A DNA stretch of 56,926 nt from JBBQSU01 sp038234815. GTDB lineage: Bacteria > Planctomycetota > Phycisphaerae > Tepidisphaerales > Tepidisphaeraceae. The notes under the pieces are model-generated. The model saw only the letters and a program-made list of their open reading frames with translations. It was not told the origin of the DNA and made no database searches. Both the position numbers and the translations under genes were made by a program. This document shows positions 33,136 to 40,956 of this stretch, in pieces. Positions within the stretch are counted from its first letter, which is position 1. Each line of letters opens with the position of its first letter. Location of the stretch: contig JBBQSU010000005.1 in assembly GCA_038234815.1 (NCBI GenBank), positions 1-56,926 of the forward strand, given 5' to 3'.

Positions 33136-34524
33136 TTAAGCCTTTACGAGGCTCGGGGGTACTTCATCAATCGCCGTCGGATCGGTCAGGCGCAGCACCT
33201 GCTTTCGGCCCGACAAGAAGGCAAAGGCCACCCACGCACAAACCAGCCCAAACAGGCTGAGTCCGACGAGCGTCAACAGTATTTGCACAACCATCGCCGG
33301 GAAGGCCTGTCCGCGCGTCCAGTCGGCAACGCTGAACGGGTTGTAATCCGCCCAGGGCACCGGCGTGTGCGTCATACCTCCAAAGCTCAGGTCATTAAAC
33401 AGCAACTGCCACACCGCCGCGCCCAGCAGAATCACCATCGCTGCCGGCATCAGTACCTTTACACACGCATACAGGACCTGGTCGATTCGCGGGCGGGGCA
33501 ACGTCCAGCGAATCCACATCTGCACGAAAATGATCGCCAGGCACTTTCCGGAAAATATCCCGGCTCCCAGCACATTCAGCACCAGCAGGCCGGTGGTGTT
33601 ATGCGCAAGCGAATACTCGTAATAGAGCTTGCCGATAATCCCGAAAGGATCGTTCCAACCACCCAGGAACAACGCGGTCTGAATCCCACCGACAATGAAC
33701 ATCGCCGCGTATTCGGCGAAGAAAAAGAACGAGAACCGCAGGCCCGAATACTCGGTATGAAACCCCGCGACCAGTTCGGATTCGGATTCGGGCAGATCAA
33801 ACGGGGCGCGCTTATTGGAGGCGAGCGACGCGACGAAATAGACGAAAAAGGACAGGAAAACGAACGGATTTCGGAAAATCAGCCAGGTATGCAGCCCGCC
33901 GGACTGAAGGTGACCAAGCTCGACCATGTTGAGCGTCCCTGCGGTCATCACGCCGACGATAATGGAAATCCCCAGTGGAATTTCATAGCTCACCATCTGA
34001 CAGGCTTCGCGCATCGCGCCATAAATGGACCATTTATTGTTGCTTGCCCACCCGGCGAGGATCACGCCCATGATCTCCAAACTCAGAATCGCCAAAATCC
34101 AGAAGACCCCGACATTTAGTCGCGGTTCAAAGGTCAAATCCGGGCCGAACGGCAACGCCAGAAACGCCGCAAACACGGGCGTAAACGCCAGATAAGGGGC
34201 CAGCTTGAATAGAAAACTGTCGGCATCGGTGGGCCGCAGGTCTTCTTTAAGCAGCAGCTTGATGCCATCGGCCACGGATTGAAAAAGTCCGATGGGGCCA
34301 ACCCGGTTGGGACCCGGGCGGGACTGAATGTGCCCCGCCACCTTTCGCTCCCACCAGATGCAGAACATGGCGATCAGCGAGACCATCCCGCCAAAAACCG
34401 CAGCCACGATCGCCAGTGAATAGCCGATCCGCAGCGGCGCGTTGGGCTTCAGCCGGAGCGCGTCAAAGACGAGCGTTTGGACAAGTGGCTGCGAACTGTC
34501 GGCCAGGATCGGCAAGAAGGTCAT
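33136..34524 (-). CDS. nuoH: NADH-quinone oxidoreductase subunit H
   Basis: 462 residues, longer than the usual 330-420. It contributes the quinone-binding chamber at the junction of the arms. Motifs: KVAGHIQSRPGPNRVGPIGLFQSVADGIKLLLKED and RAPFDLPESESELVAGFHTEYSG, both hallmarks of NuoH/ND1. The extra length is in an insertion before the last helices (about 380-420, GGMTHTPVPWADYNPFSV). It is the first gene of the H-J-K-L-M-N cluster. The peripheral-arm genes (A-G and I) must be elsewhere in the genome. Confidence 0.96.
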   Translation of the reverse strand: MTFLPILADSSQPLVQTLVFDALRLKPNAPLRIGYSLAIVAAVFGGMVSLIAMFCIWWERKVAGHIQSRPGPNRVGPIGLFQSVADGIKLLLKEDLRPTDADSFLFKLAPYLAFTPVFAAFLALPFGPDLTFEPRLNVGVFWILAILSLEIMGVILAGWASNNKWSIYGAMREACQMVSYEIPLGISIIVGVMTAGTLNMVELGHLQSGGLHTWLIFRNPFVFLSFFVYFVASLASNKRAPFDLPESESELVAGFHTEYSGLRFSFFFFAEYAAMFIVGGIQTALFLGGWNDPFGIIGKLYYEYSLAHNTTGLLVLNVLGAGIFSGKCLAIIFVQMWIRWTLPRPRIDQVLYACVKVLMPAAMVILLGAAVWQLLFNDLSFGGMTHTPVPWADYNPFSVADWTRGQAFPAMVVQILLTLVGLSLFGLVCAWVAFAFLSGRKQVLRLTDPTAIDEVPPSLVKA

Positions 34525-34679
34525 AATAGGACCTGGCGAGTAAGTTTTTACTGGCTCGTCGACAGGTCGAACAACGGTTTGTATCGGGGGGTGTAGGGGG
34601 TGTCAAGATACGCAAGAGAGTCGCTCGAGTGCCACAGAACCATCAAGCTTCTCTTATATGCGATTTTGCGTTTTTCCCT

Positions 34680-35687
34680 TTACAAACCCGCGAAAGCGCG
34701 TTCGACCGCCGATTCAAGAGGTTTCACATATTCTTGTCCGAAAAGGTTCACATGGTCGAGCAGAAAGTACATCTGATACACCCATTTTCGGGTCCGGTTA
34801 TATTCGCCATTTAGCGGATGCCGCTGCTGATACGCCTTCACAAAAGCCGGAGTCACCGTTTGAAATAGTTCGAGATACGCGATCTCCATTTCCGCATGGG
34901 CGAACTTGGAGTTCGGATCGATCAGCGCCGCCAGCTTCCATTGACCGGAAGCGTCCCGTTTGGCCAACACGTTGGTGGCCCAGAGGTCGCCATGCAACAG
35001 TCGCGGACAGTCGCCATGCCGCAGGGCTTGATCGAGCCGATCGTGAACCTTCTGTAAGTGCTTGCGGCACTTGGGTGTCAGCAGTTTCTGCGTGTCGACG
35101 CGCAACCAGATCGAGTCGTAAACGCTGCGGAAGAACGCGGGCCATTCGGTCCATCCTGGCGGCGCGTGTTGACCGTTAGGCGCACGAATCTTGTGGTAAT
35201 CCTTGGCGGTTTGATCGTGCATATCGGCAACGGCCTCGGCCAATTCGATTTGCAGTGCGTCGAACTGTTCCGCAGAGCATTTGTGTCGCACCTCGTGGAG
35301 ATCGACGGCTTCGATATATTCCATCAATAAGTAACTGAAAGGGTTGTCGAGCGAGCCTACGACGGCATCGTAAACCGTAGGCACGGGCAGGCCCTTGTCC
35401 CGGAGAAGGTGAAGTTGTGCCGCTTCGTCGGCATACGCACGATTCACCCGGTGGGCACAGATTTTGAGCACGGCGCGGTCGCCCTGCCGGGTCTTGAGCA
35501 AAAGTGTCGTGTTGATTGACCCCCCGATGAGTGGGGAGACTTCATCCAGCTCCGCCGACTCACCAGCCCATTGGCGGATGATCCGGCGGAGCGTGTCCCA
35601 TGAAACATCAGCCTCGTGTGGTGAATCACTCACGTCGGAAGAGTATCTTCGCAGGTCAGGCCACCTGCGGCAATGTATATTTCGCAA
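34680..35687 (-). CDS. Fructosamine kinase family protein
   Basis: Up to 335 residues; a GTG at 35633 would give 317 and is also plausible. It has the protein-kinase-like APH fold. PLIGGSINTTLLLKTRQG carries the glycine-rich entry, VLKICAHR the ATP-binding Lys, LLHGDLWATNVL the catalytic loop and LIDPNSKFAHAEMEIAYLELF the metal-binding Asp with the family-specific continuation. The C-terminal YQMYFLLDHVNLFGQEYVK matches fructosamine-3-kinases (PF03881). Such enzymes phosphorylate ketosamines and help repair glycated proteins or small molecules. The bacterial substrate may be different. Confidence 0.88.
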   Translation of the reverse strand: MRNIHCRRWPDLRRYSSDVSDSPHEADVSWDTLRRIIRQWAGESAELDEVSPLIGGSINTTLLLKTRQGDRAVLKICAHRVNRAYADEAAQLHLLRDKGLPVPTVYDAVVGSLDNPFSYLLMEYIEAVDLHEVRHKCSAEQFDALQIELAEAVADMHDQTAKDYHKIRAPNGQHAPPGWTEWPAFFRSVYDSIWLRVDTQKLLTPKCRKHLQKVHDRLDQALRHGDCPRLLHGDLWATNVLAKRDASGQWKLAALIDPNSKFAHAEMEIAYLELFQTVTPAFVKAYQQRHPLNGEYNRTRKWVYQMYFLLDHVNLFGQEYVKPLESAVERAFAGL

Positions 35688-35767
35688 ATCCTCTGCCCTC
35701 GAATCGGCTGAGTGCTTTTAAAACACGCCACACTGCCGCGAGTTTCCTTGCCATTCACCACGAGCGC

Positions 35768-36490
35768 TTAATACCCACTGACACGCTCGGCCTGCATGTC
35801 GATAATCGGCAAGCCAAGCTGCCTGCGGGCTTCGTCGAGGATGTCGCGCGTGGCACTGGCACCGGCGCGCGACGCACCAAGCCCCCGAACCTCCAGCAGC
35901 CGGGCAAACGTCCGCACGCCCCCTGCGGCCTTTACCTGAACGCTCGGCGGGGTGTGCCGGCGCATCAGCTTAAGGTCTTCGTCGGTCGCCCCACCTGAAC
36001 CAAACCCTGTGCTGGTTTTCACCCAGTCGACCTTCAACTCAGTGCAGATCTCGCAGAGGCGAATCTTCTGCTCGTCATTCAGATAGCAGTTCTCAAAAAT
36101 CACCTTCACCTTTTTCCCTGCGGCATGGGTGACGTCGATAACTGCGCGGATGTCGCTCTTGACGACGTCCCACTGGCCGGAAAGTACCGCCGAGATATTG
36201 ACGACCATGTCCAGTTCGGTCGCGCCGTCGCGCAACGCTCGTTCCGATTCCTTGACCTTGATGGCAGTGAGATGCCCGCCATGCGGAAAACCAATCGTGG
36301 TGCTCGGCTGCACCGTCGAACCGGCCAGAAGTTCGGCACAGCGACCCACATACCAGGGCATGATGCAAACACTGGCGACCTCATACGCCCGGGCCAGGGC
36401 AATGCCTTCGTCGAGTTGCCGGGCCGACAAGGTCGGGGCCAGAAGCGCATGGTCGATCATCTGGGCCAGTTGGGGATAGGTATAATGCAC
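35768..36490 (-). CDS. deoC: Deoxyribose-phosphate aldolase
   Basis: 240 residues starting at GTG 36490 (a downstream ATG at 36460 is the fallback). Class I aldolase of the TIM-barrel DeoC type: IGFPHGGHLTAIKVKE, ELDMVVNISAVLSGQW and VKVIFENCYLNDEQK, then the Schiff-base Lys in DWVKTSTGFGSGGAT. The following GVRTFARLLEVRGLGASRAGAS completes the phosphate site. It cleaves 2-deoxyribose 5-phosphate into glyceraldehyde 3-phosphate and acetaldehyde during nucleoside catabolism. No other deo genes are adjacent. Confidence 0.95.
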   Translation of the reverse strand: MHYTYPQLAQMIDHALLAPTLSARQLDEGIALARAYEVASVCIMPWYVGRCAELLAGSTVQPSTTIGFPHGGHLTAIKVKESERALRDGATELDMVVNISAVLSGQWDVVKSDIRAVIDVTHAAGKKVKVIFENCYLNDEQKIRLCEICTELKVDWVKTSTGFGSGGATDEDLKLMRRHTPPSVQVKAAGGVRTFARLLEVRGLGASRAGASATRDILDEARRQLGLPIIDMQAERVSGY

Positions 36491-36666
36491 GATGATAAAT
36501 TTTTACGAATGAAGCTCGGTCGGCCATGCCCTGTATCGCTAGGGGCAAAGCTCCATTTGCGCATCTGATCTAAATGAGACAGCAACCCTTTGTATTCTAT
36601 GTTCTCCACAGGGGCTGTCCTCTTATCAAACTGAATTTTCGTATAGAGGGATTGCACCAAAGACGG

Positions 36667-37584
36667 CTATTGTCCCCAGTAGTGATAGTCGCCCATGTAC
36701 GCCCCGGATTCTTCGTGCGCCAGTGACCAGTTGTTGGTGGTTAATTGCTTGGAAATCACCCCGGTTGTCTTGTCTTTGAAGCTAGGTGCTTCGCCGGCGA
36801 CGTGCCCGTCACCGAACAGAATATTCTGGAACGTGGGCTTCGAGGGGTCGTTCCGAAAGTGATTGACCTGGTACCCGTTGCCCTTAAGCGGGCCGGCATA
36901 GCGGATGGTGTCGGCGGCCAGCACGCGGTTGGACGAGTCGTGATCGGTGAGCTTGGTGATGGGGATGCGCACACCGAAATTGAACCCGCTGATATGGGTG
37001 ATTCCCCCGTCAAATTGTGTGAAGGTGCCGATCTGACGTGCGGGAATCCCGCCCACGTAAGCGTAGCTTTGTTGAAGTCCCCATCCGTATCCTCCGCCAA
37101 TGCCTTCCCAACACTGCCAGAACGGAACCTGAGCATCGGGGCACACCAGCCAGTTGGCCAGCTTGGGCTGCGCCCCGCCGGTGAGGTTGACCATGTCCGG
37201 CCCCTTCGGGGACGGTGCGTACTTGAGAAATTCCTGATAAGGCGTGCCGAACCGCCTCCAGGTGTCGCGGTCGTTGGAGTTGTTCGCGTTGTAATTCAAG
37301 ATCACCGGCAAGGACACTGCGTTATAGCCCAGTCCCCCGTCCTGTCCATATCCCCAGGCGGCCGGTACAAAGTCTTTGTTGGCTCCGGCAAACGCGAAAC
37401 AGACCTGGCCGAGCGTTCGCAGATTAGCCGCGCAAATGATCCGATTAGCTGACTCCCGGGCTTTCACCAGCACCGGCAGCAGTACGGAAATCAGCAAGGC
37501 AATGATGCCGATGACTACCAGCAATTCCACGAGGGTGAAACCGGTGCACCTACCGGCTCGATCAGTAGGACATGACATACGCAT
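36667..37584 (-). CDS. Type II secretion/pseudopilin-like protein (DUF1559-type)
   Basis: 306 residues from the ATG at 37584; AGGAG stands six bases upstream, and alternative ATGs lie at 37590 and 37578. The N-terminus has a prepilin cleavage and methylation motif GFTLVELLVVIGIIALL, followed by a long hydrophobic helix (LISVLLPVLVKARESANR). The C-terminal globular part contains Gly/Tyr-rich segments and the typical ending FGDGHVAGE...HEESGAYMGDYHYWGQ. Planctomycetes have many such proteins, often next to PEP-CTERM and GntR/LacI-like regulators for carbohydrate uptake. It probably forms or decorates a pseudopilus or an exported surface structure. Confidence 0.85.
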   Translation of the reverse strand: MRMSCPTDRAGRCTGFTLVELLVVIGIIALLISVLLPVLVKARESANRIICAANLRTLGQVCFAFAGANKDFVPAAWGYGQDGGLGYNAVSLPVILNYNANNSNDRDTWRRFGTPYQEFLKYAPSPKGPDMVNLTGGAQPKLANWLVCPDAQVPFWQCWEGIGGGYGWGLQQSYAYVGGIPARQIGTFTQFDGGITHISGFNFGVRIPITKLTDHDSSNRVLAADTIRYAGPLKGNGYQVNHFRNDPSKPTFQNILFGDGHVAGEAPSFKDKTTGVISKQLTTNNWSLAHEESGAYMGDYHYWGQ

Positions 37585-37641
37585 AACCATCTCCTGACTC
37601 GCCCAGCCCGCCCGAGCAAAAAATAAACGCTGAATCGGGCA

Positions 37642-37672
37642 AGGCACGGCACCGGATACCGGTGCCGTGCCT
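37642..37672. other. Strong hairpin between PEP-CTERM and pseudopilin genes
   Basis: AGGCACGGCACCGG and CCGGTGCCGTGCCT form a perfect 14-bp stem with only a three-base loop. It lies 35 bp after the PEP-CTERM stop codon and 58 bp before the pseudopilin start on the minus strand. No T-run follows directly, although TTTATTTTTTG comes 15 bp later. It may stabilise the upstream mRNA or act as a partial terminator. Confidence 0.7.
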
Positions 37673-37706
37673 CACCGCTGGAGGCATAGCAAACATTCTC
37701 GTGGCA

Positions 37707-38489
37707 TCACGCCCGACGCCGCCTAAGCAAACCCAGGGACATCGCGCCGAGCAGTCCAAGTGACGCAGGCTCGGGAACCGGAATCACATCGCCGATATTC
37801 GATCCCAGGACGATCTTGTCAAAACGGACTTCGTTCGTTGAACTCGGTGCAACGAAGACGAGCGTTTGGAACGAAAAATCGCCTGAAGACGTGGACGTCG
37901 GGGTGGCAGTATTGATGTCAAACGTCGTCAGGTCCGGATTGCTGTAAACCTTAAAGGTGTCGGCGTTCCCGGCACCGAAGGCCAGTTTAAAAACGTACAA
38001 GCTGTCCGATCCCGTAGTGGGCAGCGTAAAAACGTGGTTGGTTGCGCCCTGCAGGTAAAGCTGACCACCCGCAGTATTGTTATACAGGAAGCTGCCATAG
38101 AGCGTTGTACCGTCAGCACCGACGCGGGTGCCGTCGTTGTAGGCAGAAAATGCTCCGACCACGTCGACCGTCCGCTGGGCATAATTGAAACTCGGCCCAC
38201 CGTAGCCGGAAGCCAGGTTAGCGTAGTTCCCGTCGTTGGGAGAAACATAATTGGGATAACCAAGCGGGGACGCCGTTCGGACTTCATTAAGGAAGCCCTG
38301 TCCGGGTGCGCCAACCGCCCAACCGCCACTAAAACCGCTTCCGCCGTTCAGCCCGCTTAGATTTACATTGCCACCACTGGTGTTGTAGCTGTTAAAGTTT
38401 TCCGAAGCCAAAACCGCCGCGCGCGCCACGCCGGCCACGCTCAATCCGACCACGGCCGCAGCCGCAGCCGCTATCATTCTGCTACGCAT
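37707..38489 (-). CDS. PEP-CTERM exported protein
   Basis: 260 residues. AGAGGAG stands upstream of the ATG at 38489. A signal peptide (RSRMIAAAAAAVVGLSVAGVARA) and a C-terminal PEP-CTERM tail (PVPEPASLGLLGAMSLGLLRRRRA) frame a Gly/Ser/Asn/Thr-rich beta domain (GGSGFSGGWAVGAPGQG, YVSPNDGNYANLASGYGG) that looks like a jelly-roll or concanavalin-like surface domain. Exosortase would process the tail. The hydrophobic body is typical of planctomycete surface proteins found beside GntR/LacI-like regulators. Confidence 0.9.
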   Translation of the reverse strand: MRSRMIAAAAAAVVGLSVAGVARAAVLASENFNSYNTSGGNVNLSGLNGGSGFSGGWAVGAPGQGFLNEVRTASPLGYPNYVSPNDGNYANLASGYGGPSFNYAQRTVDVVGAFSAYNDGTRVGADGTTLYGSFLYNNTAGGQLYLQGATNHVFTLPTTGSDSLYVFKLAFGAGNADTFKVYSNPDLTTFDINTATPTSTSSGDFSFQTLVFVAPSSTNEVRFDKIVLGSNIGDVIPVPEPASLGLLGAMSLGLLRRRRA

Positions 38490-38506
38490 AACATTCTCCT
38501 CTTTCT

Positions 38507-38522
38507 GGGAACTTTTGTTCCC
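38507..38522. promoter_or_regulatory. Palindrome in the PEP-CTERM leader
   Basis: GGGAACTTTTGTTCCC is a perfect 6-bp inverted repeat with a TTTT centre, located 18-33 bases before the ATG at 38489. It may be a repressor operator or a leader hairpin that affects access to the ribosome binding site. It is not the same sequence as the ACCAAAACA repeats at the repressor promoter. Confidence 0.35.
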
Positions 38523-38594
38523 GTGTGCCTCCGCCTTATCATTGATGTGTCAGGGCCGCCTCAAAAGGCAGATAAGAAAAAACGGCACCTGCGT

Positions 38595-39776
38595 TTACGT
38601 TTCGTCACAGACGATTAGCTTCGGTGACAACGACCGGCATTGCGGCCCGTCGGGCAGGTTGCCCTCCTGACGGTCCAGCAGTAACTTCACCAGTTCCTCA
38701 CCCAAACGCGTGTTTTGTTTATCCACGGTGGCAACGATCGGATTTGGCTCAAAGTTCCGCTCGACGCACCGCTCCCAGTAATTGTCATACCCCGCGATCA
38801 GCACGTCTTTGCCGGGAACCTTGCCAAAAATACGGCAGGCCGCAGCAGCGGCGAACGCGTCGCGATCCGTGCTGACCATGAGCGCTTCCACCGGCTCGCG
38901 GGCCATCATTGTTTCAATGAGGTGGCCGGCGACATTTCTTGTGGAGGCCTCGAACACCGCCCGGGAATCCGCCGGGTCAATCACGCCTTCCAGCAGCGGC
39001 AGGGGAATCGATTCGATCGGCGACATCGGCATCAGCCCGGCCTCGCGCATCGCGCGCTCGTAGCCGGCTTGACGCCGGGCAAACCAATAACCGGTGGTGG
39101 GCTTGGCCCACAGATGCGCGATCCGGCGGCAGCCTCGCTGGGTGATCAGATGGCGGGTCAGTTGATAAGCACCGTCTTCGTGGTCGGAAGTCACTCGATC
39201 GTAGGCATCAAGCTCAACGTGCCCGCCATAGACAACCAAGCGCACGCCCTGACTGGCCAGGAGTTGCACCAGTTCCAGCGTCTCGCGGCCGTCGGTGAAT
39301 ACTTCGGGAACGATCACGCCCGCGGGCGAATCCTGCGCCAGCCGGCTGGCGTCGGCAGGGGTCATCCCGCGAGCATTGAGAGATACAACGTGCAATCCCT
39401 TAGATCGAATCGCCTGCGCCACCCCAAGTGACACGTAGTTGGCCCAGTATTGGTCACGGGGACCGCAGTCTCGGAGATCAAACATCGGATCGAGATAGGC
39501 GATGGCTTGTCGCATCCACCCTGCGTCCCTCTTTTCAAAGTTGGCGACGATGCGGCCTCGGCGCCCACGGCTCTGCAGCAGGCCTTCGTCACTGAGTTGC
39601 TGAAGAACTCCGCGCAGAGTCGTGCGTCCCACGCCCAGCGTGGCAGAGAGCTTCCGCTCGGAGGGCAGGGGATCAAACCGAGACAATCGCCCGGTATCGA
39701 TCATGTGCCGCAGGCGCCGCAGCGCCCGCAAGCGGTCACTCTGCGATTCCAACTCGAGTTGGACGGTTTCTCCCAT
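38595..39776 (-). CDS. GntR-HTH / LacI-type sensor regulator
   Basis: 393 residues. Residues about 10-80 are a GntR winged HTH (RFDPLPSERKLSATLGVGRTTLRGVLQQLSDEGLL). The remainder is a periplasmic-binding-protein-like sensor of the LacI/GalR kind: PAGVIVPEVF, VVYGGHVE, YDRVTSDHEDGAYQLTRHLI, GCRRIAHLWAKP and a late LIAGYDNYWERC with VATVDKQNTRLGEELVKLLLD. This hybrid, with a GntR rather than a LacI HTH, is frequent in planctomycetes and verrucomicrobia and should repress carbohydrate-use genes until its sugar binds. The adjacent PEP-CTERM and pseudopilin genes are likely targets. Confidence 0.9.
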   Translation of the reverse strand: MGETVQLELESQSDRLRALRRLRHMIDTGRLSRFDPLPSERKLSATLGVGRTTLRGVLQQLSDEGLLQSRGRRGRIVANFEKRDAGWMRQAIAYLDPMFDLRDCGPRDQYWANYVSLGVAQAIRSKGLHVVSLNARGMTPADASRLAQDSPAGVIVPEVFTDGRETLELVQLLASQGVRLVVYGGHVELDAYDRVTSDHEDGAYQLTRHLITQRGCRRIAHLWAKPTTGYWFARRQAGYERAMREAGLMPMSPIESIPLPLLEGVIDPADSRAVFEASTRNVAGHLIETMMAREPVEALMVSTDRDAFAAAAACRIFGKVPGKDVLIAGYDNYWERCVERNFEPNPIVATVDKQNTRLGEELVKLLLDRQEGNLPDGPQCRSLSPKLIVCDET

Positions 39777-39834
39777 ATTCTTACTCTTATTCCATAAACT
39801 TTTGCGCGAACCAGTTCAGTCTAGTGTGAATCAT

Positions 39835-39849
39835 ACCAAAACACACCAT
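39835..39849. promoter_or_regulatory. Direct repeat 1, candidate operator
   Basis: ACCAAAACACACCAT at 39835-39849 is repeated with one base change at 39925-39939, exactly 90 bp away. Both are in the non-coding region upstream of the GntR/LacI-like gene (39776). Directly repeated sites in this position are candidate binding sites for that regulator. Confidence 0.55.
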
Positions 39850-39924
39850 ACAGTCAAGAAAAATTTTAGAGATACGCGAAATCGGACATTTTTAGCCAAA
39901 ATTCAAGTAATACAGCAATAATAA

Positions 39925-39939
39925 ACCAAAACAAACCAT
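39925..39939. promoter_or_regulatory. Direct repeat 2, candidate operator
   Basis: ACCAAAACAAACCAT, the second copy of the repeat described at 39835. It ends just outside the end of the inverted repeated element. The 90-bp centre-to-centre spacing is close to nine helical turns, so looping between two bound dimers would be possible. Confidence 0.55.
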
Positions 39940-39943
39940 TGTA

Positions 39944-40585
39944 TTACACCTTGGGGATGCGTTGTTGGCTGGGATCGTTTTTTGCGGATCCGGGTAAGGC
40001 GCGAAATTCGGGCGTATCGCATGGCTGGGGCGACCCCGTCACACTAGCGCCTGCGATGGGCCGGCAGACAACGGTCCCGGGAACCAATAACAAGGTCTCG
40101 CGCCTTGGCTCTGGTCCGTCAGGCGGTGGGGATGCGGCAAACGCGCCGCCGCAATCTCGCGTTGCCGCTCGTCGCCAAGACCCTGTTCGGCGAGGGACAC
40201 CCTTTTTTATATATACTCCAGCGCCGCGAGGGAGATTTCGTCGAATTTCAGGCAAATTTGGGTATTTCGCATCCGTTTGGATGGGAAAAAGGGGTCCAAA
40301 GGGGGTCCCGAAGAGGTCCTTTTGGGGTCCCATGCGTGTCACGAAGAGGTCATTGTTAAGTTCGGCCCGGTCCTTTGGGGGTCCGGTTTGTTGCGCCCCT
40401 CGAATCGCCCAAGCAAAGGAACATCCCGCGGGATAGACGCACGCGGCTTGACGGGCAGTCGGCTTTGGAGGTCCGGCTTTGCCCGACGATTCCCCGCGTC
40501 CGAGCTTGAAGTCCCGCGGTGAATGCGTCCCACTAGCCCGCGCCACTGAATAGGCAACCGCGAGAACGGACTGGTTGTTGGTCAT
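39944..40585 (-). CDS. Possible protein encoded by the repeated element
   Basis: 213 residues starting ATGACCAAC at 40585 with TAGAGG upstream. Residues up to about 125 contain the parts shared with copy 1: DFKLGRGESSGKAGPPKP (matching DFEIG... in copy 1), IRGAQQTGP, 15 variable residues, MGPQKDLFGTPFGPLF and NLPEIRR. The rest (Arg/Pro-rich) has no counterpart. Equal-length variable stretch and synonymous differences in the shared motifs favour a translated frame, but the composition is unlike a normal folded protein, and no family is recognised. Copy 1 has no stop in the same place, so the gene model is doubtful. Confidence 0.35.
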   Translation of the reverse strand: MTNNQSVLAVAYSVARASGTHSPRDFKLGRGESSGKAGPPKPTARQAACVYPAGCSFAWAIRGAQQTGPPKDRAELNNDLFVTRMGPQKDLFGTPFGPLFPIQTDAKYPNLPEIRRNLPRGAGVYIKKGVPRRTGSWRRAATRDCGGAFAASPPPDGPEPRRETLLLVPGTVVCRPIAGASVTGSPQPCDTPEFRALPGSAKNDPSQQRIPKV

Positions 40586-40800
40586 AAGAATACTCCTCTA
40601 CCCTAAGGGCTTTTAAGGGCTAAAGGTGCGCAAATTGGCGCTATTTCGCGCAACTTGGAGTGCTCCAAAATGCACCTAACACTGTGAGGGCAAAGGATTT
40701 GTAAAAAATTTTATTTTTCTTGGAAGGCGTCAAATCTTGGTGCGCTTTTTGGCGCCCAAAAGCGCACCACTTTTTCCCGCCCCTGCCCAAACCGCTACGG
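39944..40800 (-). repeat. Repeated element, copy 2 (inverted relative to copy 1)
   Basis: On the minus strand it has the same order as the copy at 4740-5380: the palindrome GGTGCGC...GCGCACC (40739-40768, perfect 11-bp arms around TGGCGCCC), an AT-rich stretch, ATTTGCGCACC, then GTAGAGGAGTATTCTT before the ATG at 40585. The core follows at about 40270-40400. The remainder of the gap up to 40956 (including the GGCGTGAGACC repeat) shows nothing else I can support. The MGPQKDLFG core is identical in both copies at protein level and differs by one synonymous base. Homology is not visible outside the shared parts. Confidence 0.6.
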
Positions 40801-40932
40801 GGAAGGTGAGCGCGACCGGGAGTGGGACAGGGTGTAGCACTCAATGGTGGCACCCAAACCACCCATCCAAGGCCCCCCAAACAGGAATTACACCGCGAAA
40901 TATGCGGCTACTGACCGTGGTGATTTTTCGCC

Positions 40933-40950
40933 GGCGTGAGACCGGCGGCC
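40933..40950 (+). repeat. Short interspersed repeat, copy 2
   Basis: GGCGTGAGACCGGCGGCC, one base different from the copy at 6268-6285. It lies just before the stop codon side of the RND transporter gene (minus, ends 40957), within the flank of the repeated element. Confidence 0.4.
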
Positions 40951-40956
40951 TAGCGC

